Assembly (NCBI RefSeq): GCF_014596445.1
Contig: NZ_MECL01000177.1
Coordinates: 1 to 58,555 of the forward strand
Direction: 5' to 3'
DNA length: 58,555 nt
Source: Streptomyces sp. CBMA29
GTDB taxonomy: Bacteria > Actinomycetota > Actinomycetes > Streptomycetales > Streptomycetaceae
The notes under the pieces are model-generated. The model did no database searches, was not told the origin of the DNA, and was given only the letters and a program-made list of their open reading frames with translations. Shown here piece after piece: positions 34,183 through 42,765 of this stretch (its first letter is position 1; each line of letters opens with the position of its first letter). Made by a program: the position numbers and the translations under genes.

Positions 34183-34725
34183 ATGACGATCACGGCAGAC
34201 CACATCCGCGCGACGCTGGCGGAGTACACCGATGCCCACCCCGAGGAAAAGCCCGCTCTCGCGGTTGTCAACGCCCTGTTGGACGACGGGGCCGAACTGA
34301 CTGACCGCAAGGAGTACCGGGGACACGTCACGGCCGGGGCCGTGCTGATCAACGACGCGGGAGAAGTCCTGTTCATCCGTCACGTGGCGCTCGACACGTG
34401 GCTGACCCCGGGCGGGCACGTCGAGCCCGAAGACGTGAACCTGGTCGGTGCGGCGCTGCGAGAGCTGATCGAGGAAACGGGGATCGCGCTGAACGTGTCC
34501 CCGGTGTTCCCGGTCCCGGTCCACATCGACGTTCACCCGATCCCCGAGAATCCGCACAAGGGCGAGGACGCGCACCGGCACATCGACTTCCGCTATCTGT
34601 TCCGCGCGGTAGGTGAGCAGTCGATCCGGCCGCAGGAGGAAGAGGTCAGCGCGTGCGCGTGGCGGTCCGCGGACACGATCGCTGACGAGACTCTGAAGAA
34701 CCGCGTGCGCGCCGCCTTGCTCTAA
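34183..34725 (+). CDS. Nudix hydrolase (module A)
   Basis: 180 residues from the ATG at 34183, four bases after the SAHH-like gene. The Nudix box is present as GGHVEPEDVNLVGAALRELI with EETGI, close to GX5EX7REUXEEXGU but with two extra residues between the first Glu and the REL. An N-terminal helical extension of about 45 residues precedes the fold. Nudix enzymes cleave nucleoside diphosphates linked to another group (ADP-ribose, NAD, alarmones, capped RNA). Pairing with an adenosine-recognising NAD-binding protein points to an adenine nucleotide derivative, which is inference. Confidence 0.85.
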   Translation: MTITADHIRATLAEYTDAHPEEKPALAVVNALLDDGAELTDRKEYRGHVTAGAVLINDAGEVLFIRHVALDTWLTPGGHVEPEDVNLVGAALRELIEETGIALNVSPVFPVPVHIDVHPIPENPHKGEDAHRHIDFRYLFRAVGEQSIRPQEEEVSACAWRSADTIADETLKNRVRAALL

Positions 34726-34776
34726 CCGATCCGAGCGGGCCCCGCACTCGCCCTGGCAACGCACGGACGCGGGGCG

Positions 34777-35592
34777 TCAGGGCCAGTGGGGCGGGCGGGG
34801 CGGGGCGGTTGGGGAGAGGAGGGTGGTGGAGTCGCCGCGGGCGGCGGTGAGCTGGGGTGGGGTGAGGAAGAGCGCCCCGCGCAGATCGGCCCCGCGCAAG
34901 TCGGCGTCGCGCAGATCGGCGCCGATGAGATCGGCGAGGCGCAGGTCGGCCCGCCGGAGGTCGGCGGCGATCAGGTAGGCCCCGCGGAAGTCGGTGCCGC
35001 GCAGGTCCGCTCCGCGCAATCCGCGGCCGATGAGGTCGGCGCCGCGGCGGTCGCGGCCGGGGGTTCCGGCGCGGGCCAGGGCGCTGGCGCGGAGCAGGAT
35101 CTCGTTGACGGGCGCGCGCTCGGCGGCGACGTCGAGCGCGAGCAGGGCCTCGGGCGTGCCGAGGGTGAGCCCGGAGATCCGGGCGGCAGCCGCCTCGGCG
35201 GCGGCGTGCACCGGCCGAGCGGCGGCCAGCGCCAGCGTCTCGGCGAGGTAGCGGAGCAGCTCGTGGAGCTGCCGGACGACCGGCAGCAGCGCGAACATCG
35301 ACCGCCCCCCGTCGGCGGCGTCGCGCCAGTCCTGGCCGCCGAAGGTGATCCGGGAGAGCTTCTGGCCCGCGCCGAAGCAGTCGTAGACGGTGCAGCCCCG
35401 GTAGCCGCGGCCCCGCAGTTCGCGGTGGATGCCGCAGCGGTGGTCGCCGCCGAGGTGCCCGCAGGGCTCCCCGGCGGCCTTGTCCGCGGCGAAGTCCGCG
35501 GAGCGGGTGAAGGCGAGGGCCACGCAGCACAGCCCGAAGCAGTCGCCGCAGTCGGCCCGCAGCTCACTCGTCTCACCCGTCGGCGTCTTCAC
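34777..35592 (-). CDS. Pentapeptide-repeat protein with cysteine-rich N-terminus
   Basis: 271 residues from the GTG at 35592 (no strong ribosome-binding site seen). The first 75 residues hold a cysteine cluster (CGDCFGLCC, then single Cys near 44, 53, 67 and 72) that could bind zinc or an Fe-S cluster. A helical middle follows, and about residues 184-248 form some 12 tandem A(D/N)LRG-type pentapeptides that fold as a right-handed beta-helix. The last 20 residues are Pro-rich. Pentapeptide proteins can mimic DNA, but the family is broad; nothing ties this one to gyrase. It is separated from the M1 peptidase by 14 bases, same strand. Confidence 0.85.
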   Translation of the reverse strand: MKTPTGETSELRADCGDCFGLCCVALAFTRSADFAADKAAGEPCGHLGGDHRCGIHRELRGRGYRGCTVYDCFGAGQKLSRITFGGQDWRDAADGGRSMFALLPVVRQLHELLRYLAETLALAAARPVHAAAEAAAARISGLTLGTPEALLALDVAAERAPVNEILLRASALARAGTPGRDRRGADLIGRGLRGADLRGTDFRGAYLIAADLRRADLRLADLIGADLRDADLRGADLRGALFLTPPQLTAARGDSTTLLSPTAPPRPPHWP

Positions 35593-35606
35593 CGGTCAAT
35601 GGTGCC

Positions 35607-37016
35607 TCACGGCGCCGGGGGGAAAACGGCGGGCTTGGCCGCGGTGTAGAGCCAGGTCCGGAAGAAGGTGCCGAGGCGCTGCCCGGAGATCCGCTCCGCG
35701 AGCCGCTGGAAGTCGGCGATGGTGGCGTTGCCGTAGCGGTGCAGGGCCGGCCACGCCTTGAGCAGCGTGCGGAAGTCGCGGTCGCCGATGGTGTCGCGCA
35801 GCGCCTGGATGGCGACGGCGCCGCGGTCGTAGACGGCGTCGTCGAACTGGTTGTCAGGGCCGGGGTCGCCCGGCTTGACCGTCCAGAACGGGTCGTCGGC
35901 GGGGTGCGCGTCGTAGATGTCCCGGGCGAGCTGTTGCGGGGTGCCGGTGCCCTCGTGCTCGGCCCACAGGAACTGGGCGTAGCTGGCGAAGCCCTCGTTG
36001 AGCCAGATGTCGGACCAGCGTTCCAGCGAGACGTCGTCGCCCCACCACTGGTGGGCCAGTTCGTGCGAGACGACGTTGGTGTTGGCCTTGGTGGCGAAGG
36101 AACTGGGGCTGTAGAAGACGCGGGTCTGCGCTTCGAGCGCGAAGTGCGAGGTCACGTTCGGCACGTAGCCGCCCGCCGCGTCGAAGGGGTAGGGGCCGAA
36201 CCAGCCGCTGAGGAAGTCGACGATCTCGGCGGTCCGCTCCACGCTGGCGCGGGCGTTGGCGGCGGTGGCCGCGGGGAGGTCGGTGCTGTACGCGTTGATG
36301 ACCGGGACGCCGGTGCGGGTGCGGCTGTGCGTGATGTCGAAGTGGCCGACGGCCAGCGTGGTGAGGTACGTGGCCTGCGGCTTGGTCTCGCGCCAGTGGT
36401 AGCTGGTCCGGCCGTCCTCGGACGTCCGCGAGACCAGCAGCCCGTTGCTGATCGCCTGGTCGCCGTCGGGGACCTTGACGCGCACGTCGTAGGTGGCCTT
36501 GTCGGCCGGGTGGTCGTTGCTGGGGAACCACCACCACGCGGATTCGGGTTCGTTGGCGGCGACTGCGCCGTCCGGGGTGCGCTGCCAGGACGTGAAGCCG
36601 TAGCGCTTCACGGTGGAGGGGACGCCCGAGTACGTGACGGCGACGGTGATCCGGTGGCCCCTGGCGATCGGCCTGGCGGGGGTGATGACCAGTTCCTGCT
36701 CGCCGCTGGTGGCGAAGGCGGCGGGCTTCCCGTCGACGGTGACCCGGCTGACGGTCAGCGCGAAGTCCAGGTCGAAGCTGGTCAGCCCCTGGGTGGCGGT
36801 CGCGGTGATGACGGCGGTGCCCGACAGCAGGTCGGTGCCGGGCTGGTAGTCGAGGTTCAGGTCGTAGTGGGAGACGTCGTAGCCGCCGTTCCCGTAGGTC
36901 GGGTAGTACGGGTCGCCGATGCCGGGCGCGCCCGGCCCCGTGTCGGCAGCGGCTGCCGGGATCGCCAGCAGCAGGCCGAGGGCGGCGGCAGTGGACGCGA
37001 TGACTCTCTTACGCAC
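35607..37016 (-). CDS. Secreted M1-family zinc metallopeptidase
   Basis: 469 residues from the GTG at 37016, with GGAGG at good spacing. A signal peptide (ASTAAALGLLLAIPAAAA) is followed by the M1 beta-domain and the catalytic HELAHQWWG (about 318) with the third zinc ligand in NEGFASY about 19 residues later. The exopeptidase GAMEN motif is replaced by ALEAQ, as in some secreted actinobacterial aminopeptidases. It is shorter than aminopeptidase N because the C-terminal domain is reduced. It should trim peptides outside the cell. It is divergent from mrpE. Confidence 0.9.
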   Translation of the reverse strand: MRKRVIASTAAALGLLLAIPAAAADTGPGAPGIGDPYYPTYGNGGYDVSHYDLNLDYQPGTDLLSGTAVITATATQGLTSFDLDFALTVSRVTVDGKPAAFATSGEQELVITPARPIARGHRITVAVTYSGVPSTVKRYGFTSWQRTPDGAVAANEPESAWWWFPSNDHPADKATYDVRVKVPDGDQAISNGLLVSRTSEDGRTSYHWRETKPQATYLTTLAVGHFDITHSRTRTGVPVINAYSTDLPAATAANARASVERTAEIVDFLSGWFGPYPFDAAGGYVPNVTSHFALEAQTRVFYSPSSFATKANTNVVSHELAHQWWGDDVSLERWSDIWLNEGFASYAQFLWAEHEGTGTPQQLARDIYDAHPADDPFWTVKPGDPGPDNQFDDAVYDRGAVAIQALRDTIGDRDFRTLLKAWPALHRYGNATIADFQRLAERISGQRLGTFFRTWLYTAAKPAVFPPAP

Positions 37017-37081
37017 AGGGGTCCTCCAGCACGGTGAACGACAAGGGGCGGGTGCCGCGTGGCCGCCGCCACGAGGCGGGT

Positions 37082-37151
37082 GGCGGCGGTCGGATGGCGG
37101 CGGTCAAGTGGCAGCGGTCGGATGGCGACGGTCGAGTGGCAGCGGTCGAGT
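37082..37151. repeat. 14-bp tandem repeat, five units
   Basis: Units such as GGCGGCGGTCGGAT and GGCAGCGGTCGAGT start at 37082, 37096, 37110, 37124 and 37138, in the gap between the divergent M1 peptidase and mrpE genes (37017-37307). The unit is not a multiple of three, in keeping with a non-coding location. Confidence 0.9.
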
Positions 37152-37307
37152 GGCAGGTACACGGCGACCCTAAGGAGCCCCAACCGTCCCAGCCACCCCT
37201 GTGCTCACTGCTGTCGCAGAACGTTCACCCGGCGCAACACAACGGCCGGAACGTGACACCCGTGTCGCGGGCCCGTCACACGTGTCCGGTCTGCGACCAT
37301 TCGGCGG

Positions 37308-37850
37308 GTGCGTACCCTGCGGAGAATCCAGTGGCCGCTGGTGCTCTGGCTGGCCGTGGTCTGGGTGCTGCTGTGGGGAAAGGTCACCGCGGGCAATGTG
37401 CTGACCGGCCTGGCCGTCGGCGTCGTGCTCTGCCTGGCCTTCCCCCTCCCGCCGCTCGAACTCGAACTGCGGCTGCACCCGGTGGGCCTGGTCCGCTTCG
37501 CCGCCTCCTTCCTGGCCGATCTGACGGTGGCCGGGATGCGTACGGTCTGGCAGATCCTCACCCCCTCGCCGCTGCCCTGCGCGGTGCTCGCCGTACCGCT
37601 GCGCTCCCGAAGCGACCTGATGCTGACCGCGACGGCCGTGGCGGTCTGCGCGGTGCCGGGCAGCGCCGTACTGGAGATCCAGCGCTCCACCGGCACCCTC
37701 TTCGTCCACGTCATGGGCTCCGACAGCGCGGGCACGGACCAGGCCCGCGCCGAGGTCAGACGGCTGGAGGAGTTGGTGGTACGGGCGTTCGGCACCCGCG
37801 CGGAGATCGCCGACCTGACGGCCCCCGAGCCGGGTACGGGTGCACCGTGA
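37308..37850 (+). CDS. mrpE: Mrp Na+/H+ antiporter subunit E
   Basis: 180 residues from the GTG at 37308. Two N-terminal membrane segments (WPLVLWLAVVWVLLWGKVTAGNVLTGLAVG) and a cytoplasmic domain typical of MnhE (SRSDLMLTATAVAVCAVPGSAVLEI). It is the first gene of the second mrp block (E-F-G); its stop overlaps mrpF. Because mrpACD lies 6.9 kb upstream beyond oppositely oriented genes, this block needs its own promoter in 37152-37307. Confidence 0.92.
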   Translation: MRTLRRIQWPLVLWLAVVWVLLWGKVTAGNVLTGLAVGVVLCLAFPLPPLELELRLHPVGLVRFAASFLADLTVAGMRTVWQILTPSPLPCAVLAVPLRSRSDLMLTATAVAVCAVPGSAVLEIQRSTGTLFVHVMGSDSAGTDQARAEVRRLEELVVRAFGTRAEIADLTAPEPGTGAP

Positions 37851-38212
37851 ACTGGGTGACGGGGGTGGTGCTCGCCCTGCTGGTCGCCTCCGGCGTGATG
37901 GTCTTCGTCCGGCTGGCGCGCGGCCCCTCGATGCTGGACCGGGCGGTGGCGGTGGACGCGCTGCTGGCGGTCGTGGTGGCCGGGCTCGGCGCGCGGGCCG
38001 CGGAGGCGCGCACCCCGTACACCCTGCCGGTGCTGCTGGTCCTGGCCTTCCTCGGCTTCACCGGCTCGGTGGCCAGTGCCCGCTTCATCGCGGCGCGCGG
38101 CGCGGAGCCTCAGGAACGTCAGGAACCTCAGGAACAACCGGAGCCACAGGAGGGCGCCGGAACGGAAGACGGCGGGCGGGACCGCCCTGACGGTGAGGAG
38201 ACGGGCGGATGA
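37847..38212 (+). CDS. mrpF: Mrp Na+/H+ antiporter subunit F
   Basis: 121 residues from the GTG at 37847, overlapping the mrpE stop (GTGA). Three membrane helices with the MnhF pattern RLARGPSMLDRAVAVDALLA. The C-terminal 35 residues are a Glu/Gln/Pro-rich tail with a repeated (E/Q)PQE unit, longer than in most MrpF proteins. Confidence 0.92.
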   Translation: MNWVTGVVLALLVASGVMVFVRLARGPSMLDRAVAVDALLAVVVAGLGARAAEARTPYTLPVLLVLAFLGFTGSVASARFIAARGAEPQERQEPQEQPEPQEGAGTEDGGRDRPDGEETGG

Positions 38213-38580
38213 GCTGGACCTCGGTGGGCGACTGGGCCGCGGCGGTGTGTCTGCTGCTCGGCGCGGGGCTGAGCTTCGTGGCCGGGGTCGGGCTGCTGAA
38301 GCTGCCCGACACCCTCACCCGGATGCACGCGGCGACCAAGCCTCAGGTGCTCGGGCTGCTGTTGGTACTGCTCGGGGTCGCCCTGCGCTTGCGTTCCTGG
38401 GTGGATCTGGGAACGCTGGTACTGATTGGCACGTTTCAGCTGATGACTGTTCCGGTCGCGGCTCATATCGTGGGCCGTGCGGCGTATCGCACGGGCCAGG
38501 TGGACGGCGACCGGCTGGTCCTGGACGAGTTGGACGAGCGGCTGACCCGGCCGGAAAGGCCAGATAGGTTCACCGTGTGA
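38209..38580 (+). CDS. mrpG: Mrp Na+/H+ antiporter subunit G
   Basis: 123 residues from the ATG at 38209, overlapping the mrpF stop (ATGA). MnhG signature VGLLKLPDTLTRMHAATKPQVLGLLL with three membrane helices. It completes the antiporter gene set and ends in an overlap with the phosphatase gene. Confidence 0.93.
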   Translation: MSWTSVGDWAAAVCLLLGAGLSFVAGVGLLKLPDTLTRMHAATKPQVLGLLLVLLGVALRLRSWVDLGTLVLIGTFQLMTVPVAAHIVGRAAYRTGQVDGDRLVLDELDERLTRPERPDRFTV

Positions 38581-39728
38581 AGAATGTCCGCGTGGTCAGG
38601 GCGCTACAGCATGTGGAGGACGAATACCTGTCACGTATGGGTATGTCGCTCCCCCTGCTGGTCATGGCGCTGGTCGTGATCGCCGATCTCGCGGCGGGCC
38701 GGGACCACTTCATCACGCCGGGCATCGTGGCCGCGCCCCCGCTGGCCGCGATCACCGTCAACTGGCGGCGGACCCTGTTCATCGGCGTGCTGGGCCTGAT
38801 CATCCAGGCGGCGCTCGCGCCCTACGACGGCATCGCCGAGATCCCCGATCACGACGTGTTCTTCGGCCAGATCTTCGCGTACGGCTCGGTGACCCTCTTC
38901 AGCATCTACATCGCCTGGCGCCGCGAGACCGGCGCGAAGGCGTTCAGCGCCATCACCTCCGTCGCCGAAGCCGCCCAGCACGCCCTGATGCGCCCGCCCG
39001 CCCCGCGCGTGGGCGGTGTCCAACTGGCCGTGCGGTACGTGTCGGCGGCCGACGCGGCGCAGATCGGCGGCGACCTGTACGCGGTGCTCGAGACCCCGTA
39101 CGGGGTACGGGCGCTGATCGGCGACGTGCGCGGCAAGGGCCTGGGCGCGGTGCAGACCTCGGCGGTGGTGCTCGGCGCCTTCCGCGAGGCCGCGTTCGAC
39201 GAGGGCGGACTCGACCAGGTGGCGCGGCGGGTGGACATCAGCGTCGGCAGGCATGTGACCGGCGGGGACTTCATCACGGCGCTGTTCGCGCAGTTCGACA
39301 AGCCGGACAGCGTGGAACTGCTGCACTACGGCCATGTGCCGCCGCTGCGCGTCTCGCGGGACGGCGAGGTGGAGTCGCTGTACCCGAACGAGCCGTGGCT
39401 GCCGCTGGGCCTGGCCGACATGGTGGCCGAGGGGCCCACGCCGTGGCGGGTGCCGCTCATGCCGGGCGACGTGCTGGTGCTGTGCACCGACGGGGTGATC
39501 GAGGCCCGCAGCCCGCGGGACAACTCCTTCTACCCGCTGGCCGAGCGGGTCGGCCGGCTGGTGGCCGGCGCCTCGTACGACCTGGACGACGCCGTGGAGC
39601 GGGTCTACAGCGACCTGCTGGAGCACGCGGGCGGCTCGCTCACCGACGACGTGGTCCTGCTGCTGCTCGCGCCCCAGCAACGGCCGCTGCCGGCCCACCC
39701 GCAGGACCCGCCGCTCAATCCGGTGTGA
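38577..39728 (+). CDS. Membrane PP2C/SpoIIE-family serine phosphatase
   Basis: 383 residues from the GTG at 38577, inside the mrpG stop. Three N-terminal membrane segments (about 22-125) anchor a SpoIIE-type PP2C domain. The metal-binding aspartates are in IGGDLY, IGDVRGKG, LCTDGVIEA and LTDDVVLLLL. Such phosphatases usually dephosphorylate anti-sigma-factor antagonists (STAS proteins). Translational coupling to mrpG suggests a link to ion or pH stress, but no STAS partner is encoded nearby. Its end overlaps the convergent dehydrogenase gene by 14 bases. Confidence 0.9.
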   Translation: MKNVRVVRALQHVEDEYLSRMGMSLPLLVMALVVIADLAAGRDHFITPGIVAAPPLAAITVNWRRTLFIGVLGLIIQAALAPYDGIAEIPDHDVFFGQIFAYGSVTLFSIYIAWRRETGAKAFSAITSVAEAAQHALMRPPAPRVGGVQLAVRYVSAADAAQIGGDLYAVLETPYGVRALIGDVRGKGLGAVQTSAVVLGAFREAAFDEGGLDQVARRVDISVGRHVTGGDFITALFAQFDKPDSVELLHYGHVPPLRVSRDGEVESLYPNEPWLPLGLADMVAEGPTPWRVPLMPGDVLVLCTDGVIEARSPRDNSFYPLAERVGRLVAGASYDLDDAVERVYSDLLEHAGGSLTDDVVLLLLAPQQRPLPAHPQDPPLNPV

Positions 39729-42711
39729 CCGCTGCCGTCGTGTCCGGCGCGTCCGGCCCGGCCGCCGCGTGGGTGGCCGGCAGACCCCGCGTCGCGCGGT
39801 CCAGCGCGATCAGCACCGACTCGTACGCCTCGCCGGTGGCGTGTTCCATGCCCAGCTCGCACATCCGGTTCGCCGACAGATACGCGTCGTAGCCGCGCGC
39901 CGCGACCTCCTCGGCCTCGGCGCGCGTCGCGGCCTCGGTCAGCTCCTCGTGCAGCATCCCGCGGTCGCCCGCGAAGGCGCAGCAGCCCGCGTCGTCGGGT
40001 ACGACGACCTCGCGGGCGCAGGCCCGCGCGACGGTCTCCAGCGCGGCGGTGTCGCCGAGGTGCCGCATCGAGCAGGTCGGGTGCAGGACGGCGGACGCGA
40101 CGGTGCCGGTGACCGTCAGCCGCGGCAGCAGGTGCTCGGCGGCCCAGACGACGGAGTCGATGACGGTCAGCTCGCCGTGCAGCTCGCGGTTGGCGTCGGT
40201 GAGGTACGGCACGACCTCGCGGGCCAGGCCGAGCGTGCAGGAGCTGGCGTCGACCACGATCGGCAGCCGTCCGCCGCCGGTCCACAGCCAGGCCGCCTCC
40301 ACGATCCGGTTGGCCATCACCGCGTTGCCCGCCAGGTAGCCCTTGGAGTGCCAGATGGTGGCGCAGCAGGTGCCCGTCACGTCGTCCGGAATCCACACCG
40401 GGCGGCCCGCCCGCGCGGAGACGCTGACGACGGCCTGCGGCAGCGACCCGTACCGGGTGGCCGGGACGCCGAAGACGCGGTTGACGCACGCCGGGTAGTA
40501 CACCGCGGTCGCGCCGTCCTTCTCGGTGCGGGGCAGCCTGGGGGCTGCGCCGGGGATCTCGGGGAGCCATCCGGGTATCAGGTCCGGGCGCACCGCTCTG
40601 CGGGCCAGGCCGGTGCTGACGGTCAGCGGGCGGTCGCCGACCCGGTCGCGTACCGCGTCCGCGGCGGCCACCGCGGCGCGGGCGGCGCGTTCCGCGGCCT
40701 TCCAGTGGACGGCGACGGAGGCGGCGACCCGCTCCTCGGTACGGGAGTGCCCGGCGTGCCGGAAGTCCCGCATCATCGCGCCGGTGTCGATGCCGACCGG
40801 GCAGGCCAGCGCGCAGGTGGAGTCGCCCGCGCAGGTGTCGACGGCGTCGTACCCGTACGCGTCCAGGAGCGCCTGGAGGACCGGGGAGCCGGGCGGCTGG
40901 CGGAGCATTTCGCGGCGCAGCACGATCCGCTGCCTGGGGGTGGTGGTCAGGTCGCGGCTGGGGCAGGTGGGCTCGCAGAAGCCGCACTCGATGCAGGCGT
41001 CGGCGACGGCCTCGATGGCCGGGATCGTCTTGAGGCCGCGCAGGTGGCCGCGCGGGTCCAGGTCGAGGACGACTCCGGGGGCGAGGACGCCGTCCGGGTC
41101 GAGCAGCCGCTTGACCCGCCACATCAGGGCGGTGGCCTTCGCTCCCCACTCCAGTTCGAGGAAGGGCGCGATGTTGCGGCCGGTGCCGTGCTCGGCCTTC
41201 AGCGAGCCGTCGAAGCGCTCGACGACGGTGTGGCAGAAATCGTCCATGAAGGCGGCGTAGCGCTCCACGTCGGCGGGGTCGGCCGCGTCGAAGGTCAGCA
41301 GGAAGTGCAGATTGCCGTGCGCGGCGTGGCCCGCGACGGCCGCCTCGAAGCCGTGCCGCTCCTGGAGCTCCAGCAGCTCGGCGCAGGCGTCGGCGAGCAG
41401 CTCCGGCGGTACGGCGAAGTCCTCGGTGATCAGCGTGGTGCCCGAAGGGCGGGCGCTCCCGACCGCCGCGACGAAGGCTTTGCGAATCCGCCACAGATCG
41501 GCGATCCGCGCCGGGTCGCGGGTGAAGGCGTTGTCCGCCGACGGTACGGGCGTGACCAGGCCGAGGTCGTCGCAGACCCGCACGGCGGCCCGCTCGTACG
41601 CGGCCAGCTCCGTGTCGTCGGCGGCCCGGAACTCCACGAGCAGCGCGGTCGTCTCGCGCGGCAGCACGGCCCACTCGCCCGGCACCTCGGGCACGCCCAC
41701 CACGGCCCGCAGGGTGTTGCCGTCCATCAGCTCGACGGCCTCGGCCCCCGCCTGGTTGAACAGCGGTACGGCCGCGGCGGCGGCGGGCAGCGTCGGGAAG
41801 AACAGCAGGGCGGCGGTCGCCGCCCCGCGTATCGGCAGCGTCTCGAAGACGGCCTCGGCGACGAAGCCGAGGGTGCCCTGTGAGCCGACCATCAGGCCGC
41901 GCAGGATCTGCGCGGGCGTCTCGGCGTCGAGGAAGGCGTCCAGCCGGTAGCCGTTGGTGTTCTTGATCGCGTGCTTCGAGCGGATCCTGGCGGTCAGCTC
42001 CTCGTCGGCCTCGATCTCGTCCCGCAGGTCGAGCAGGCCCTGGCACAGCTCGGGCTCGGCGGCGGCCAGCGCCGCGTCGGCGTCGGGATCGCCGGTGTCC
42101 ACGAGGGTGCCCGACGGCAGGACGACGGTCATCGAGGTGACGGTGCGGTACGAGGTGCGGCTGGTGCCCGCGGCCATCCCGGACGCGTTGTTGGCGACGA
42201 CTCCGCCGACCGTGCACGCGACGGCGCTGGCCGGGTCGGGGCCGAGCACCCGGCCGTACCGGGCCAGGGCGGCGTTGGCCCGCGCGAGGACGGTGCCGGG
42301 CAGGATACGGGCCCGCGCGCCGTCGGCCTCGACCTCGACGCCGCTGAAGTGGCGGCGCACGTCCACCAGGATGTCCTCGCCCTGCGCCTGGCCGTTGAGG
42401 CTGGTGCCCGCGGCTCTGAAGACCAGGTGGCGGCGCTCGCGGCGGGCGTAGGCCAGCAGTCTGACGACGTCCTGGGCGCTCTCGGGCAGCACGACGGCCT
42501 GCGGCACGAAGCGGTACGGGCTGGCGTCGGAGGCGTAGCGCACGAGGTCGGAGACGCCGGTGAGGACCTTGCCGGCGCCCAGCAGCTCGGTCAGCGCGGC
42601 CTTGAGGCCCTGCGGTGTGCCGGCGGCCCGTGACTCCTCCACCCGGTCGGGCGCGGCGCTCGCGGGCGGCACAGGGCGCAGTGCCTCGCCCTTCGGATCG
42701 GGCACGGGCAT
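39715..42711 (-). CDS. FAD-binding and 4Fe-4S dehydrogenase (D-lactate dehydrogenase / glycolate oxidase type)
   Basis: 998 residues from the ATG at 42711, with GGAGG upstream; codons further upstream run into a heptamer repeat. Residues about 50-250 are a PCMH-type FAD domain (VFRAAGTSLNGQAQG, CTVGGVVANNASGM), followed by the FAD-oxidase C domain. Two ferredoxin-like clusters (CIECGFCEPTCP, then CAGDSTCALACP) come next, and the C-terminal CCG domain holds CCATIWHS and CCAFAGDRG. This is the one-protein D-lactate dehydrogenase or glycolate oxidase layout, feeding electrons from a 2-hydroxy acid to the membrane quinone pool. The substrate cannot be told from sequence alone. Confidence 0.9.
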   Translation of the reverse strand: MPVPDPKGEALRPVPPASAAPDRVEESRAAGTPQGLKAALTELLGAGKVLTGVSDLVRYASDASPYRFVPQAVVLPESAQDVVRLLAYARRERRHLVFRAAGTSLNGQAQGEDILVDVRRHFSGVEVEADGARARILPGTVLARANAALARYGRVLGPDPASAVACTVGGVVANNASGMAAGTSRTSYRTVTSMTVVLPSGTLVDTGDPDADAALAAAEPELCQGLLDLRDEIEADEELTARIRSKHAIKNTNGYRLDAFLDAETPAQILRGLMVGSQGTLGFVAEAVFETLPIRGAATAALLFFPTLPAAAAAVPLFNQAGAEAVELMDGNTLRAVVGVPEVPGEWAVLPRETTALLVEFRAADDTELAAYERAAVRVCDDLGLVTPVPSADNAFTRDPARIADLWRIRKAFVAAVGSARPSGTTLITEDFAVPPELLADACAELLELQERHGFEAAVAGHAAHGNLHFLLTFDAADPADVERYAAFMDDFCHTVVERFDGSLKAEHGTGRNIAPFLELEWGAKATALMWRVKRLLDPDGVLAPGVVLDLDPRGHLRGLKTIPAIEAVADACIECGFCEPTCPSRDLTTTPRQRIVLRREMLRQPPGSPVLQALLDAYGYDAVDTCAGDSTCALACPVGIDTGAMMRDFRHAGHSRTEERVAASVAVHWKAAERAARAAVAAADAVRDRVGDRPLTVSTGLARRAVRPDLIPGWLPEIPGAAPRLPRTEKDGATAVYYPACVNRVFGVPATRYGSLPQAVVSVSARAGRPVWIPDDVTGTCCATIWHSKGYLAGNAVMANRIVEAAWLWTGGGRLPIVVDASSCTLGLAREVVPYLTDANRELHGELTVIDSVVWAAEHLLPRLTVTGTVASAVLHPTCSMRHLGDTAALETVARACAREVVVPDDAGCCAFAGDRGMLHEELTEAATRAEAEEVAARGYDAYLSANRMCELGMEHATGEAYESVLIALDRATRGLPATHAAAGPDAPDTTAAVTPD

Positions 42712-42765
42712 CCGGACCTCCTCGGGCGGACCGTGGGACGTGGTGGTTTCCGGTTCTCGGTCGTC

